Source: Glutamicibacter creatinolyticus (GTDB lineage: Bacteria > Actinomycetota > Actinomycetes > Actinomycetales > Micrococcaceae). Taken from it: 64,000 bases of DNA. The notes below the pieces were generated by a model, which was not told the origin of the DNA, did no database searches, and saw only the letters and a list, made by a program, of their open reading frames with translations. Position numbers and translations under genes: made by a program. Location of the stretch: contig NZ_CP034412.1 of NCBI RefSeq assembly GCF_006094275.1, positions 1,364,001-1,428,000 of the forward strand. Direction: 5' to 3'. This document shows positions 17,625-26,821 of this stretch, piece by piece (within the stretch, counting starts at the first letter, position 1; every line of letters begins with the position of its first letter).

Positions 17625-18683
17625 ATGGGAAACGTATTGAAGATTGCAGTCATACCCGGGGACGGCATCGGGCCCGAGGTTGTCGCCGAAGCCGTTAAGG
17701 TTCTGAAAGTTGCCACCAGCGCCAGCGCCACACAGGTCGAACTCACGGATTACGCACTGGGAGCCGAGCACTGGCTGGCCACAGGGGAAAGCCTGAGCAC
17801 AGAAACCCTGGAGTCAATCAAGAAGCACGACGCCATCCTCTTCGGAGCCGTCGGTGCCGCGCCGGGGGATACCCGCATCCCTTCCGGGCTTATTGAACGT
17901 GAACTGCTGCTCAAGCTGCGCTTTTCCCTCGATCACTTTGTGAACTTGCGGCCAGCCAAGCTGTACCCGGGAATTGAGAGTCCTCTGGCCAATCCTGGCG
18001 ACATTGACTTCATCGTGGTGCGGGAAGGCACCGAGGGGCCGTATGTCGGCAACGGGGGATCGGTGCGAACGAATACGGTCCATGAAATCGCCACCGAAGT
18101 CTCGGTCAACACCGCCTATGGCGTGGAGCGCGTGGTGCGTGATGCCTTCACCCGAGCTGCCGCCCGCCCCCGCAAACACGTAACACTGGTGCATAAGCAC
18201 AACGTCCTCGTACATGCCGGACATTTGTGGCGTCGTACGGTCGAGGTCGTGGCGGCGGACTTCCCGGAGGTGACCCACGATTATCTGCACGTGGATGCCG
18301 CCACCATCTTCCTGACCACTGACCCTTCGCGGTTCGATGTCATTGTCACCGACAATCTTTTCGGCGACATTCTTACCGATCAGGCTGGTGCCATCACCGG
18401 GGGCATTGGCTTGGCCGCCAGCGGCAACATCAACATGGACCGGACCTATCCCTCGATGTTCGAGCCGGTGCATGGCTCTGCGCCGGATATCGCCGGGCAG
18501 CAGAAGGCCGATCCCACGGCAGCGATCCTGTCCGTGTCATTGATGCTTGACCACCTGGGATTATCCAAGGAAGCGGCCGCTGTTGAGCAGGCTGTCGAAA
18601 AAGAGATCACCTCACGGCAGGAATTGACCGATCAGCGCACCACGGCCGAAATCGGCGATGCAATTGTGTCACTGCTGGCATAA
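17625..18683 (+). CDS. leuB: 3-isopropylmalate dehydrogenase
   Basis: 352 residues from ATG. It oxidatively decarboxylates 3-isopropylmalate to 2-oxoisocaproate with NAD+ in leucine synthesis. The sequence starts with [20 protein letters not shown], has [30 protein letters not shown], and the metal- and substrate-binding [19 protein letters not shown] near residue 241, then [15 protein letters not shown] tartrate dehydrogenase is the related alternative, but the length and actinobacterial pattern fit LeuB. ilvE, the last step of leucine synthesis, follows after a hairpin terminator; leuC and leuD are 11.7 kb to the right. Confidence 0.94.
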   Translation: MGNVLKIAVIPGDGIGPEVVAEAVKVLKVATSASATQVELTDYALGAEHWLATGESLSTETLESIKKHDAILFGAVGAAPGDTRIPSGLIERELLLKLRFSLDHFVNLRPAKLYPGIESPLANPGDIDFIVVREGTEGPYVGNGGSVRTNTVHEIATEVSVNTAYGVERVVRDAFTRAAARPRKHVTLVHKHNVLVHAGHLWRRTVEVVAADFPEVTHDYLHVDAATIFLTTDPSRFDVIVTDNLFGDILTDQAGAITGGIGLAASGNINMDRTYPSMFEPVHGSAPDIAGQQKADPTAAILSVSLMLDHLGLSKEAAAVEQAVEKEITSRQELTDQRTTAEIGDAIVSLLA

Positions 18684-18740
18684 GCTACACATAGAAGCCC
18701 AGCTGGCGAAGTGAATCTTCCCTGATGGGCGCAACCACGA

Positions 18741-18776
18741 ACGGGTGTTCCGCTTTAGGCGTGGGCACCCGTTTTT
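18741..18776 (+). terminator. Terminator after leuB
   Basis: The ACGGGTG arm (18741-18747) pairs with CACCCGT (18766-18772) and runs into TTTTT. Because ilvE starts 31 bp further on, it may allow partial read-through. Confidence 0.7.
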
Positions 18777-18807
18777 CGTCACCGAAGTAAGGAAGTCCTA
18801 GGTCGAT

Positions 18808-19902
18808 ATGGAATTCACCGAACATCTCTCAACGAATCGCGCCACCGACGAAGAGCGCGCCCGCATCTTGGCGAACCCGGGTTTCGGTGACTTCTTTACG
18901 GATCACACCGCCGTGATTGACTGGACCGCCAGCGAAAATGGCGAGGGCGGCAACTGGCATGATGCACGGATTGAACCCTACGGGCCCATTGCCCTGGACC
19001 CGGCCGCCTCGGTGCTGCACTATGGGCAGGAAATCTTCGAAGGCCTGAAAGCCTACCGCCACGCAGATGGCACCGTCTGGACCTTCCGGCCCGACAAGAA
19101 CGCCGCACGCCTCAACCGCTCCGCGGCCCGTCTGGCTCTCCCGCAGCTCGACGAGGAACTGTTTGTGGAGTCCCTGCGCAGACTCGTGAAGGCGGATGTG
19201 CAGTGGGTTCCTTCCGAAGAAGGCGAGTCGCTGTACATTCGCCCGTTCATGATCGCCACCGAGGCCTTCCTTGGGGTGCGGGCAGCACGCGAAGTGTCCT
19301 ACCGCGTAATCTGCTCGCCGGCCGGAAACTACTTCGGCGGCGAGCTGAAGCCGGTGTCCATCTGGGTCTCCACCAAGTACGCGCGCGCCGGTCGCGGCGG
19401 CACCGGCAATGCCAAGTGCGGCGGCAACTACGCTGCCTCCCTGGTCGCCCAGATGGAAGCCGAGGCCAACGGATGCAAGCAGGTACTCTTCCTGGACCCG
19501 TTCAACAACAATGCCGTCGAAGAGCTTGGCGGAATGAACGTGTTCTTTGTCATGAAGGATGGAACACTGGTCACCCCGGCGCTCACTGGAACCATCTTGG
19601 AGGGCGTAACCCGTGAATCGGTGCTGCAGCTCGCCGAGGACCGCGGGATGAAGGTCGAGGAACGGACCATCACCCTGGATGAATGGCGTGAAGGAGTTAA
19701 CAGCGGTGACATCAGCGAAGTCTTCGCCTGCGGAACCGCGGCCGTGATCACCCCGATCGGTGTTCTGAAGAATGGGGATGAGGTTATTGGGGACCCTCAG
19801 GCCGCTGCCGGGGAAGTCACCATGGCCATTCGTGAAGAACTGCTGGGCATCCAGCTGGGAACCGTGGAAGACCGTCACGGCTGGCTGGAGCAGCTGGCGT
19901 AA
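18808..19902 (+). CDS. ilvE: Branched-chain amino-acid aminotransferase
   Basis: 364 residues from ATG with AAGGAAG upstream. It transfers the amino group between glutamate and the branched-chain keto acids, using PLP. The PLP lysine is Lys203 in GTGNAKCGGNYAASL. Other family motifs are LHYGQEIFEGLKAYRH, RPDKNAARLNRSAARL, YIRPFMIATEAFLGVRA, and FACGTAAVITPIG. The length and the N-terminal extension match the large IlvE type of actinobacteria and eukaryotes rather than the E. coli type. It follows leuB and so groups two steps of leucine synthesis. Confidence 0.95.
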   Translation: MEFTEHLSTNRATDEERARILANPGFGDFFTDHTAVIDWTASENGEGGNWHDARIEPYGPIALDPAASVLHYGQEIFEGLKAYRHADGTVWTFRPDKNAARLNRSAARLALPQLDEELFVESLRRLVKADVQWVPSEEGESLYIRPFMIATEAFLGVRAAREVSYRVICSPAGNYFGGELKPVSIWVSTKYARAGRGGTGNAKCGGNYAASLVAQMEAEANGCKQVLFLDPFNNNAVEELGGMNVFFVMKDGTLVTPALTGTILEGVTRESVLQLAEDRGMKVEERTITLDEWREGVNSGDISEVFACGTAAVITPIGVLKNGDEVIGDPQAAAGEVTMAIREELLGIQLGTVEDRHGWLEQLA

Positions 19903-19925
19903 CGAGCAGGCAGTATCGATAGAAT

Positions 19926-19954
19926 GGCTCGGGCTTTTCCTTGAAGTCCGAGCC
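19926..19954 (+). terminator. Weak hairpin after ilvE
   Basis: A 7-bp stem (GGCTCGG at 19926-19932 with CCGAGCC at 19948-19954) is not followed by a clear T run. It may be a weak terminator between ilvE and galE. Confidence 0.4.
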
Positions 19955-19981
19955 GTTCGTCCGCGAAGCTAAAGGAATACG

Positions 19982-21088
19982 ATGCGCGTACTTGTCACCG
20001 GTGGAGCTGGGTACATCGGCTCCCACACCGTTCTGTTGTTGCTCGAAGAAGGGCACGAGGTGGTCGTTGTCGACAACTTCAGCAACTCCTCGCCTGAATC
20101 ACTGCGTCGTGTCTCTGCCCTCACCGGTCGGGCTCCTCGCTTCTTCAACGTTGATTTGCTGGACGCTGATCGCCTAAACGAGGTTGTCGTTGAAGCAGCT
20201 CCCGATGCAGTAATACATTTTGCCGGATTGAAGGCCGTCGGTGAGTCGGTCTCAAAGCCACTGATGTACTATCGCAACAACGTCACCGGCACCTTGAATC
20301 TGTTGGACGCCATGGAACTTTCCGGATGCCGTCAGCTGGTCTTCAGTTCGTCGGCCACGGTGTACGGCGAGTCGACCGAGCTTCCCCTGGTGGAGTCCAC
20401 CCCGCGCAGCGCGACCAACCCGTATGGGCGCACCAAGCTTCACATCGAGGAGATGCTTGAAGAGCTTGCGGCGGCAGATGAGCGTTGGTCCATTGCCGCC
20501 CTGCGCTACTTCAACCCGGTAGGCGCCCACGAGTCGGGTCGTATCGGGGAAGATCCTCAGGGAATCCCGAACAACCTCATGCCCTATGTAGCACAGGTAG
20601 CGATCGGACGCCGTGAGCAGGTCAACGTCTTCGGCGGAGACTATCCAACTGTGGACGGCACCGGCGTGCGCGACTACATCCACGTCGTCGACCTGGCGTC
20701 CGGACACCTGGCTGCCCTGGACTATCTTTCAGACCGCACCGGATCTTTTGTCTGGAACTTGGGGACGGGTGAAGGTTCCAGTGTGCTGGAGGTGATCGAG
20801 GCCTTTGGGCGGGCAGCGGAGAAAGACATTCCCTATCAAATCGTTGAGCGTCGGCCCGGGGATGTCGCTGAAAACTATGCTGATCCAGTTAAGGCGCGGC
20901 TCGAGCTGGGCTGGAAATCCGAGCGTGGATTGGAGCAGATGGTCCGCGACATGTGGCGCTGGCAGGAGAACAATCCCACCGGTTTCCCGGAAGAGGACTC
21001 TTCACCTTCGGATGAGCAGCTAAATAACGAGATGCTTCTGGCGGCGCAACGCGTCTCAGATCCCAAGAACGCCAAAGAAAGTAACTAG
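19982..21088 (+). CDS. galE: UDP-glucose 4-epimerase
   Basis: 368 residues from ATG with a strong AAAGGA site. It interconverts UDP-glucose and UDP-galactose with bound NAD+, and supplies UDP-galactose for surface glycans. It is an extended short-chain dehydrogenase: [16 protein letters not shown] binds NAD at the N-terminus, and the catalytic pair is Tyr148 and Lys152 in [32 protein letters not shown] and [15 protein letters not shown] are typical of GalE. The C-terminus runs about 30 residues longer than usual with an Asn/Ser/Glu-rich tail. The next gene starts 8 bp downstream. Confidence 0.93.
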   Translation: MRVLVTGGAGYIGSHTVLLLLEEGHEVVVVDNFSNSSPESLRRVSALTGRAPRFFNVDLLDADRLNEVVVEAAPDAVIHFAGLKAVGESVSKPLMYYRNNVTGTLNLLDAMELSGCRQLVFSSSATVYGESTELPLVESTPRSATNPYGRTKLHIEEMLEELAAADERWSIAALRYFNPVGAHESGRIGEDPQGIPNNLMPYVAQVAIGRREQVNVFGGDYPTVDGTGVRDYIHVVDLASGHLAALDYLSDRTGSFVWNLGTGEGSSVLEVIEAFGRAAEKDIPYQIVERRPGDVAENYADPVKARLELGWKSERGLEQMVRDMWRWQENNPTGFPEEDSSPSDEQLNNEMLLAAQRVSDPKNAKESN

Positions 21089-21096
21089 GTAAAGCA

Positions 21097-21861
21097 ATGC
21101 GCATTGCACGATTCGTAGTAGACGCTGACCCGCTGTACGGCGTTATTGAAGAGCAAAAAGTCCACACCCTGGCGGGCGACCCCTTCTTCCAAGGCATCAA
21201 ACTCACCGGACAAAGCCACAAGCTCGATGATATCCGCCTGGTGGCCCCCATCATTCCTCGCTCAAAGGTGGTGGCCTTCGGACGCACTTATCGCAAACAC
21301 GCTGAAGAGCTGGGCAATGAGGTACCGCCGGAGCCGATCATGTTCCTCAAGCCCAACACCTCCGTGGTGGGACACAATGAACCGGTCACGCTTCCTTCGT
21401 TTTCCGACGAAGTCTCCTTTGAGGGGGAGCTGGCCGTGGTGATCGGACGCATTTGCAAAGACGTTCCCGTGGAAAAAGTGCCCGAAGTTATTTTCGGCTA
21501 CACGGCGGCAAACGATCTAACCGCCCGGGATGCCCAGCGCAGCGACCTGCAGTGGGCTCGCGCCAAGGGCTTTGACGGTTCATGCCCCCTGGGCCCATGG
21601 ATCGAGACCGAGCTGGATAATCCCGACGACATCGGGATTGTCACCAGGGTTAACGGTGAGGTGAAGCAGGACGGGTCCACGAACGAACTGATCTGGTCAG
21701 TTCACGAACTTGTTGCCCGAGCTTCTGAAGCCTTCACGCTGTTGCCGGGTGATGTGATATTGACCGGCACCCCTGGCGGCGTGGGCGAGGTACGTGAAGG
21801 GGACCGCGTCGAGGTCGAGGTCGAAGAAATCGGTAGTCTTGGCAACATTTTCCGGCGCTGA
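21097..21861 (+). CDS. Fumarylacetoacetate hydrolase family protein
   Basis: 254 residues. The FAH-type fold is shown by VVAFGRTYRKHAEELG, PIMFLKPNTSVVGHNEPV, the metal ligands in DEVSFEGELAVVIG (E-x-E), YTAANDLTARDAQRSDLQW with a further Asp, and TGTPGGVGEVREGD at the C-terminus. The family includes fumarylpyruvate hydrolases, oxaloacetate decarboxylases and homoprotocatechuate-pathway enzymes, so the reaction is not fixed. It sits 8 bp after galE and just before gltX, a place where Micrococcaceae often carry this gene. Cytoplasmic, needs Mg2+ or Mn2+ by family knowledge. Confidence 0.88.
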   Translation: MRIARFVVDADPLYGVIEEQKVHTLAGDPFFQGIKLTGQSHKLDDIRLVAPIIPRSKVVAFGRTYRKHAEELGNEVPPEPIMFLKPNTSVVGHNEPVTLPSFSDEVSFEGELAVVIGRICKDVPVEKVPEVIFGYTAANDLTARDAQRSDLQWARAKGFDGSCPLGPWIETELDNPDDIGIVTRVNGEVKQDGSTNELIWSVHELVARASEAFTLLPGDVILTGTPGGVGEVREGDRVEVEVEEIGSLGNIFRR

Positions 21862-21905
21862 GAATTGAAACTGTCTTCGCTTTACCGCGGTTAGTAAAGA
21901 GTTTG

Positions 21906-21950
21906 AGCAGGACCTCTAGGTTGGATAACTAGAGGTCCTGCTTCTCTTTG
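21906..21950 (+). terminator. Terminator between the FAH gene and gltX
   Basis: A perfect 14-bp stem (21906-21919 with 21929-21942) and 9-base loop is followed by TCTCTTT. Confidence 0.85.
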
Positions 21951-22008
21951 CGGTCTTTCTAGCGCTGAATGGAGCGGCCCGTAGAAGTGGGCATAGAATG
22001 AAGTCATC

Positions 22009-23514
22009 ATGATTGATCTATCGCTGATTCCCGCAGTAACCGATGACACTCCCGTCCGGGTTCGCTTTTGCCCCTCGCCAACCGGCACTCCGCACGTAGG
22101 CTTGATCCGCACCGCGCTGTTTAACTGGGCCTACGCCCGGCACACCGGTGGCAAGATGATCTTCCGTGTCGAAGACACCGACGCCAACCGCGACTCCGAA
22201 GAAAGCTACAACCAGCTGCTGGACGCGCTGGACTGGATGGGCATCGACTGGGATGAAGGGGTGAACGTCGGCGGACCGCACGAGCCGTACCGCCAGTCCC
22301 AGCGCAGCGACATCTACCAGGATGTCATTGCCAAACTGCGCGCTGCCGGTCATCTGTACGAGTCCTACTCCACCCCGGAGGAGATTGAGGCCCGCCACCG
22401 AGCTGCCGGTCGTGACCCCAAGCTCGGCTACGACAATTTTGACCGCGAGCTGACCGATGAGCAGGTTGCCGCGTTCAAGGCAGAAGGCCGCGAGCCGGTG
22501 TTGCGCGTTCGCATGCCCGACACCGATCTGAGCTTCACTGACCTGGTCCGCGGGGAAATCACCTTCAAGGCGGGCTCGGTCCCGGACTTCGTGGTGGTGC
22601 GCGCCAATGGGAAGCCGCTCTACACCCTGGTGAACCCGGTGGACGATGCCCTAATGGGGATCACCCACGTCTTGCGTGGCGAGGATATCCTTTCATCCAC
22701 CCCGCGCCAGATCGCCCTCTACGCGTTGCTGCATGACATTGGCGTCGCCAAGTACATGCCGCGCTTCGGTCACCTGCCCTACGTCATGGGCCAGGGCAAC
22801 AAGAAGCTGTCCAAGCGTGATCCGGAATCCAGCCTCTTCCTGCACCGGGAACGCGGCTTTATCCCCGAAGGGCTGCTGAACTACTTGGCACTGCTGGGCT
22901 GGTCGCTGAGCGCGGATGAAGACATCTTCACCCGGGAGCAGCTGATCGAGGCCTTTGACGTGAAGGACGTGCTCTCCAACCCCGCACGCTTCGACCAGAA
23001 GAAGGCCGAAGCCATCAATGGCACCCATGTGCGTATGCTGGAGCCGCAGGACTTCAGGGACCGGCTTGTGCCCTACCTGCAGTCTGCGGGCCTGGTCGGT
23101 GAGGAACTGAGCGAGCGGGAGGCACAGATCCTGGATGCTGCAGCACCACTGGTCCAGGAGCGCGTGGGCCTGCTGGGAGAAGCGGCCGACATGATGGCCT
23201 TCCTCTTCCTGGCCGACGAGCAGATCACCGTGGATGAGAAGGCATTGAAGGGCATGCCGGCCAATCTTGGCGAGGTTGTCCAGGCCTCCATCCAGGCACT
23301 GGAGCCGCTCACCGAGTGGAGTGCAGCGGCAATCCAGGAAGCTCTGCGGGCAAAGCTCGTCGAGCAGATGGAGCTGAAGCCGCGTCATGCCTTCGGTCCG
23401 GCCCGCGTGGCGGTCTCCGGCAAGAAGGTCTCACCGCCGCTGTTTGAATCCATGGAGATCCTGGGCAGGGAATCAAGCCTCAACCGGCTTCGGGCTTTTG
23501 GCGAAGGCCGATAG
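22009..23514 (+). CDS. gltX: Glutamyl-tRNA synthetase
   Basis: 501 residues from ATG. It charges tRNA-Glu and, in actinobacteria, usually also mischarges tRNA-Gln, which GatCAB then corrects. The class I HIGH-like motif is [20 protein letters not shown] near residue 25, and the KMSKS-like motif is [13 protein letters not shown] near residue 265. The helical anticodon-binding part fills the C-terminal third. Both substrate tRNA types (tRNA-Gln CTG and tRNA-Glu CTC) are encoded 0.9-1.4 kb downstream. A strong terminator follows. Confidence 0.96.
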   Translation: MIDLSLIPAVTDDTPVRVRFCPSPTGTPHVGLIRTALFNWAYARHTGGKMIFRVEDTDANRDSEESYNQLLDALDWMGIDWDEGVNVGGPHEPYRQSQRSDIYQDVIAKLRAAGHLYESYSTPEEIEARHRAAGRDPKLGYDNFDRELTDEQVAAFKAEGREPVLRVRMPDTDLSFTDLVRGEITFKAGSVPDFVVVRANGKPLYTLVNPVDDALMGITHVLRGEDILSSTPRQIALYALLHDIGVAKYMPRFGHLPYVMGQGNKKLSKRDPESSLFLHRERGFIPEGLLNYLALLGWSLSADEDIFTREQLIEAFDVKDVLSNPARFDQKKAEAINGTHVRMLEPQDFRDRLVPYLQSAGLVGEELSEREAQILDAAAPLVQERVGLLGEAADMMAFLFLADEQITVDEKALKGMPANLGEVVQASIQALEPLTEWSAAAIQEALRAKLVEQMELKPRHAFGPARVAVSGKKVSPPLFESMEILGRESSLNRLRAFGEGR

Positions 23515-23547
23515 AAACGGTTATCGCCACTGCGGCTGAAACAGCTG

Positions 23548-23597
23548 ACGCCCTCGACACTCCCGTTCTTTCGGGAGTCGTCGGGGGCGTTTTTTTG
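23548..23597 (+). terminator. Terminator after gltX
   Basis: A long stem (ACGCCCTCGACACTCCCG with CGGGAGTCGTCGGGGGCGT) with a small TTCTTT loop ends in seven T residues. The T run overlaps the start of the broken HAD gene. Confidence 0.9.
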
Positions 23598-24342
23598 ATA
23601 TTGACGATACGCTCGTCGATTTGCGCCATGCTGCGGTCGACGGGTTCCGGGCAATGGTCCACGACGATTTCTGCGTCGTGGACCACGCGCTGCGGCTACA
23701 GATTGCTGGCGACTTTGCCGATGATGGGGCCCGCGCCTATGGGCGCTACATGGCCGGAGAATTGCCGTTTCCTGAACAACGTATTCTGCGCGTTCAGCGG
23801 GCGTATGACCTCGCTTCAGTTCCGGCGCCAGATGCCTTGGCACTGACAGGCTGGGTGCAAAGCTACGAATCCTATGTTCGAAGCGCCTGGAAGCCCTTCT
23901 CAGACGTTCACGAGCACCTTGAGACGCTATCTCGGCTCTAGGGATCCCGTTCGGTGCCGTGAGCAACAACGTTGAGGCGTATCAGCGTGAGAAGCTGAGG
24001 CTCGGTGGACTGGGCATGTTCGAAGTGGCTATCGGTTCGGATACCGCCGGTGCCCCGAAGCCTGATGCAGCTCCCTTCCTGGCCGGTTGTGAGCAATTGG
24101 GAACCGATCCGGGCAGGACCCTTTACGTGGGCGAAAACGCCATAAACGATGTGGTGGGGGCAAGGAATGCCGGACTGCCGGCAGTCTTGCTGGATCGTGG
24201 GGCACGTCACAAGAATTTCGAATCGGCGCGGGTGGAAAATCTGACCGAGCTAACCCCTGAAATCCGCGAGAATTCAAGGGATTTGGCGGCTCGGGCAGCG
24301 GGGGCACCCTCGATTTGTTTCTTCCCGAAAACGCCGGTATAG
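23591..24342 (+). pseudogene. HAD-family hydrolase, disrupted by frameshifts
   Basis: Two frames together make one haloacid-dehalogenase-like phosphatase of about 250 residues. The first (23591-23940) has the catalytic FFDIDDTLVDLRHAAVDGF with the DxDxT motif. It stops at a TAG at 23939. The second (from about 23938) continues as LGIPFGAVSNNVEAYQREKL (motif II) and ends with APKPDAAPF and YVGENAINDVVGARNAG (motifs III and IV). One base appears to be missing in the CTCTA around 23936-23940. No usual start codon precedes the DxDxT motif; restoring one T in the T7 run at 23590-23596 would join an upstream open frame reading LDTPVLSGVVGGVFFDIDD. A sequencing error is possible, but two separate losses make decay more likely. 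The terminator of gltX lies over its 5' end. Confidence 0.7.
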
Positions 24343-24411
24343 TTATATCTCGTGCTGAGGCGAACAGGAAAGTTCGAAAAGCTGAGCTTTCCGAAAAGCC
24401 GCAGGTCACAA

Positions 24412-24483
24412 TGGGATATGGTGTAATTGGCAACACAACGGTTTCTGGTTCCGTCATTCTAGGTTCGAGTCCTGGTATCCCAG
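24412..24483 (+). tRNA. tRNA-Gln (anticodon CTG)
   Basis: A cloverleaf forms with the acceptor arms TGGGATA and TATCCCA plus G discriminator. The T loop is GGTTCGAGTCC and the anticodon loop is TTCTGGT with anticodon CTG. No CCA is encoded. Two short hairpins follow (CACCAAAT..ATTTGGTG and GCTAAGAA..TTCTTAGC) before the tRNA-Glu array. Confidence 0.93.
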
Positions 24484-24531
24484 CGCTTCACCAAATTTAT
24501 TTGGTGAGCTAAGAAGAAGTTCTTAGCGTGC

Positions 24532-24604
24532 GGCCCCATCGTATAGCGGCCTAGTACGCCGCCCTCTCACGGCGGTAACGCGGGTTCGAATCCCGCTGGG
24601 GTCA
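24532..24604 (+). tRNA. tRNA-Glu (anticodon CTC), copy 1 of 4
   Basis: Acceptor GGCCCCA pairs with TGGGGTC plus A discriminator. The anticodon stem CCGCC/GGCGG holds the loop with CTC, and the T arm is GCGGGTTCGAATCCCGC. No encoded CCA. First of four identical genes. Confidence 0.96.
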
Positions 24605-24649
24605 CAAGTTTTTCTTCATCTTAGGTTCCCCGAGGCATCGGGGTTTTGC

Positions 24650-24722
24650 GGCCCCATCGTATAGCGGCCTAGTACGCCGCCCTCTCACGGCGGTAACGCG
24701 GGTTCGAATCCCGCTGGGGTCA
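24650..24722 (+). tRNA. tRNA-Glu (anticodon CTC), copy 2 of 4
   Basis: Identical to copy 1 over all 73 bases and spaced 118 bases from it. Confidence 0.96.
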
Positions 24723-24767
24723 CAAGTTTTTCTTCATCTTAGGTTCCCCGAGGCATCGGGGTTTTGC

Positions 24768-24840
24768 GGCCCCATCGTATAGCGGCCTAGTACGCCGCCC
24801 TCTCACGGCGGTAACGCGGGTTCGAATCCCGCTGGGGTCA
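24768..24840 (+). tRNA. tRNA-Glu (anticodon CTC), copy 3 of 4
   Basis: Identical to copies 1 and 2, again 118 bases further on. Confidence 0.96.
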
Positions 24841-24885
24841 CAAGTTTTTCTTCATCTTAGGTTCCCCGAGGCATCGGGGTTTTGC

Positions 24886-24958
24886 GGCCCCATCGTATAG
24901 CGGCCTAGTACGCCGCCCTCTCACGGCGGTAACGCGGGTTCGAATCCCGCTGGGGTCA
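24886..24958 (+). tRNA. tRNA-Glu (anticodon CTC), copy 4 of 4
   Basis: Identical to the other copies, but its downstream sequence differs: it leads into a strong terminator instead of the 45-base spacer. Confidence 0.96.
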
Positions 24959-24965
24959 CGCATGA

Positions 24966-24997
24966 ACAAAAGCCACGGGAAACCGTGGCTTTTGTTG
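24966..24997 (+). terminator. Terminator of the tRNA-Glu array
   Basis: A 13-bp perfect stem (24966-24978 with 24983-24995) with a GAAA tetraloop; the 3' arm itself carries the TTTTGTTG tail. It starts 7 bases after the last tRNA. Confidence 0.9.
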
Positions 24998-25051
24998 TAC
25001 CCGCTGCGTGTGCCCTCTTGCCCTGACCTCACTTTCGGGCAAGATGGGCAT

Positions 25052-26821
25052 ATGGATCCGATATCTTCCACTGGCCCGAACCCAGAGCCGCAGCCGAACA
25101 GCACTGAAGGACAAGCCAGTGCGCTGGAGCGGACTTTGGTGGGGCTGGAGGACATCCTGGCTCGGCTGATGTTCGTGCACGGCTATCGGTGGGGAACCGG
25201 GGATCCCGGGGAACTTAAAACCGCGATCAGGAACCAGATCGGTGATTATCTCCTGCCTCGGGCCCGCAATGCCCACGCGCCACTGCTGACCGTGGTCGGT
25301 GGTTCCACCGGGGCTGGCAAGTCGACTCTGGTCAATTCACTGCTTCAACATGTGGTTACCCGTACCGGGGCCGTGCGTCCCACGACCCGCACGCCTTTGC
25401 TGGTGCATCACCCAGATGACCACCAGTGGTTCACCGGCTCAAGAATCCTGCCCTCCCTGACCCGGCTGACCGGCAGTGGGTACCAGGACGCCTCAAGTCT
25501 GCAGCGTTCAGATGCACTGCTCTTAGTGGCCGACCAACGGATTCCATCGGGGCTGGCGCTACTGGATGCTCCCGACATTGATTCCATTGCGGATGAGAAT
25601 CGTGAACTGGCCGGCCAGCTGTTGAACGCGGCGGACCTTTGGATCTTTGTCACCACCGCGAACCGCTACGCGGACGCCGTCCCCTGGCAGCTGCTGCAAT
25701 CCGCGGGGCGCCGCTCGGTGACGGTTTCGGTGATCCTGAACCGGGTTCCGCATGGTGCGGAGTCTCAAATTGTGCCTGAGCTGGCAGCCCTGCTGGAGGC
25801 CCACGGGATTGACCCGGAGCTGTTGCAGGTGATCCATGAAGCGGAGCTGAGCGAAGAGGGGCTGATTCCTTACGGAGAAGTCCAGCAGCTTGGAGCTTGG
25901 CTGCAGTCCTTGGCCGCCGATGCGGCCGAGCGCCGGAGGGTAGCGGCCCAAACCCTACGCGGTGCCTTGGAGCAGTTGGCGGAGGACCTCGACACCCTGG
26001 TGGCCGCAGCCCATGAGCAGGATAGGGAAGTAGGAGCGCTTCAGGAGTATGTCGGGGAACGCTTTGCCTTGGCCCTGGAGCGAACCCAGGACTCGCTGCA
26101 CGATGGTTCCCTGTTGCGTGGCGAAATCCTGGCCAGATGGCAGGACTTTGTCGGTGCGGGGGAGCTGATGCGTGGTCTTGAGGGGACCGTGGGCCGGGTC
26201 CGAGATCGTGTTGCCGGTTTCTTTACGGGAAGACCACCGACCCCCAAGAAGGTGGAGAGCGCTATTGAGACCGGACTCCACCTGGTGCTGGTCAATGAAA
26301 TCACCAAGGCATGCCAGGACGTGGACCGGCGGTGGGTTGACTCCGCACTGGGCACCGAACTGCTGCTGGATATTGACTCTCCCCGTCCGTCGGCGGATCT
26401 TCCCGAGGATGCTGCGCGAACGATCCGGGACTGGCAGCGGGATGTGCTGGATATGATCCGCAAGGAAGGCGCCGGCAAGCGCAAGACCGCGCGTATCGCC
26501 GCCTTCGGGGTCAACGGGCTGGCGGTAGCGCTCATGGTGGTGGTCTTCGCCTCCACCGCCGGCCTGACCGGGCTGGAAGTGGGAATCGCCGGCGGTTCTG
26601 CAGTCGTTGGGCAAAAGCTGCTGGAGGCGATCTTCGGCGAAGACGCTGTGCGCCGCATGTCACAGCGGGCGAGCGTCCTGCTCCAGGAACATTGCCGCGC
26701 CCTGATAGAACGTTACGAGGGGAACTACACCCGCGCCACAGAGCATGTCCTAGAGCAAAGTGTTGCCAGTGAGCTGGCCGAACAAATCGGCGTGCTGGGG
26801 CGGGACGGAGGAAATTCTTGA
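25052..26821 (+). CDS. Dynamin-like GTPase, first of a pair
   Basis: 589 residues from the ATG at 25052. The frame is open further up to 24962, but that part is the tRNA terminator, so the upstream start is unlikely. The G domain has a P-loop VGGSTGAGKSTLVNSLL (about 83-98), a conserved switch Thr in VRPTTRTPL, the DxxG-like LLDAPDIDSI and a guanine-specificity-like segment VILNRVP. A helical region follows, then a hydrophobic stretch near residue 495 (GLAVALMVVVFASTAGLTGL) that could insert into the membrane. Its partner gene overlaps it by 4 bp. Paired GTPases of this kind recall the DynA/DynB membrane-remodelling dynamins of Streptomyces; that function is inference. Confidence 0.75.
   Translation: MDPISSTGPNPEPQPNSTEGQASALERTLVGLEDILARLMFVHGYRWGTGDPGELKTAIRNQIGDYLLPRARNAHAPLLTVVGGSTGAGKSTLVNSLLQHVVTRTGAVRPTTRTPLLVHHPDDHQWFTGSRILPSLTRLTGSGYQDASSLQRSDALLLVADQRIPSGLALLDAPDIDSIADENRELAGQLLNAADLWIFVTTANRYADAVPWQLLQSAGRRSVTVSVILNRVPHGAESQIVPELAALLEAHGIDPELLQVIHEAELSEEGLIPYGEVQQLGAWLQSLAADAAERRRVAAQTLRGALEQLAEDLDTLVAAAHEQDREVGALQEYVGERFALALERTQDSLHDGSLLRGEILARWQDFVGAGELMRGLEGTVGRVRDRVAGFFTGRPPTPKKVESAIETGLHLVLVNEITKACQDVDRRWVDSALGTELLLDIDSPRPSADLPEDAARTIRDWQRDVLDMIRKEGAGKRKTARIAAFGVNGLAVALMVVVFASTAGLTGLEVGIAGGSAVVGQKLLEAIFGEDAVRRMSQRASVLLQEHCRALIERYEGNYTRATEHVLEQSVASELAEQIGVLGRDGGNS

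Larger units (their letters stand above)
24532..24958 (+). repeat. Tandem 118-bp repeat of tRNA-Glu plus spacer
   Basis: Three identical 118-bp units (73-base tRNA plus 45-base spacer) are followed by a fourth tRNA. The spacer contains CCCCGAGGCATCGGGGTTTT, a small hairpin with a T run that could act as a weak terminator or processing site between copies. Identity of the spacers as well as the tRNAs points to recent tandem duplication or ongoing gene conversion. Confidence 0.95.

Noticed and set aside
18829-19878. Long minus-strand open frame opposite ilvE (349 codons)
   Set aside because: It mirrors GC-rich ilvE codons; ilvE has clear family motifs and the antisense frame has none.
24342-24960. 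CRISPR-like array suggested by regularly spaced repeats
   Set aside because: The 73-base repeats fold into tRNA-Glu with anticodon CTC and the 45-base spacers are identical.
24962-25051. Upstream start of the first GTPase gene at 24962
   Set aside because: That stretch is the tRNA-array terminator hairpin; the ATG at 25052 is a better start and keeps the G domain complete.
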